Assembly: GCF_001949145.1 (NCBI RefSeq)
Contig: NW_019091693.1
Location: forward strand, 164,710-183,414
Source of the DNA: Acanthaster planci
Lineage: Eukaryota > Echinodermata > Asteroidea > Valvatida > Acanthasteridae
Length of the DNA: 18,705 bases
Direction: 5' to 3'
Shown here: positions 18,681-18,705 of the stretch, in pieces
How positions within the stretch are numbered: the stretch's first letter is position 1
How the letters are laid out: every line of letters starts with the position of its first letter
Program-made: the position numbers and the translations under genes
Notes under the pieces: generated by a model
The model's database searches: none
Told to the model about the DNA's origin: nothing
What the model saw: only the letters and a program-made list of their open reading frames with translations

Positions 18681-18705
18681 CCTTGTCAAGGTCTGATCCT
18701 GAGGT

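Overview
The window looks like nuclear DNA of an invertebrate animal. It is AT-rich, most of it is non-coding, and the coding pieces behave as short exons with GT-AG borders and matching phases. There are TATA boxes, AATAAA signals, MITE-like elements with terminal inverted repeats, a tRNA-like SINE scrap and several low-copy repeats. I see no bacterial operons, CRISPR array, rRNA or intact tRNA. The species cannot be fixed from the sequence; a marine invertebrate is a guess.

Host gene, minus strand. Exons at 13084-13003 (with ATG), 12672-12521 and 11333-11229 have strong donors and matching phases. Four weaker candidate exons far to the left (1905-1859, 783-719, 537-449, 152-85) continue the phase chain. 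If they belong together, this is one gene with a roughly 9.3 kb intron (11228-1906). The later exons read like paired helices of an ARM/HEAT-type repeat protein. I do not recognise the gene.

Viral relics inside that putative intron. First, 4544-6926 looks like a parvovirus (densovirus-like) insertion caught at a head-to-tail joint. It runs from the 3' part of a capsid-like gene (frameshifted) with an AATAAA, through a palindromic terminal-repeat region (5476-6353, core hairpin 5742-5880), to a TATA promoter and the N-terminal HUH-nuclease part of an NS1-like gene (6389-6886, intact frame), then an AATAAA. Second, 7946-9272 holds two minus-strand, AT-rich, broken genes of unknown viral or mobile type. 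One encodes an unusual protein with cysteine at every third residue; the other is unrecognised. Both are disrupted by small frameshifts.

Other regions. 1300-4460 holds dispersed and duplicated repeats. 7129-7224 is a 21-bp minisatellite. 9884-10723 is a MITE cluster. 13390-13408 has two octamer motifs between the minus-strand gene and a possible plus-strand gene, whose candidate last exon is 14163-14284 with AATAAA at 14611. 15565-15907 is a tandem repeat of about 140 bp. 16238-17535 is a non-autonomous DNA transposon with long TIRs. The right edge (18605-18680) looks like a TATA promoter of a plus-strand gene that continues outside the window.
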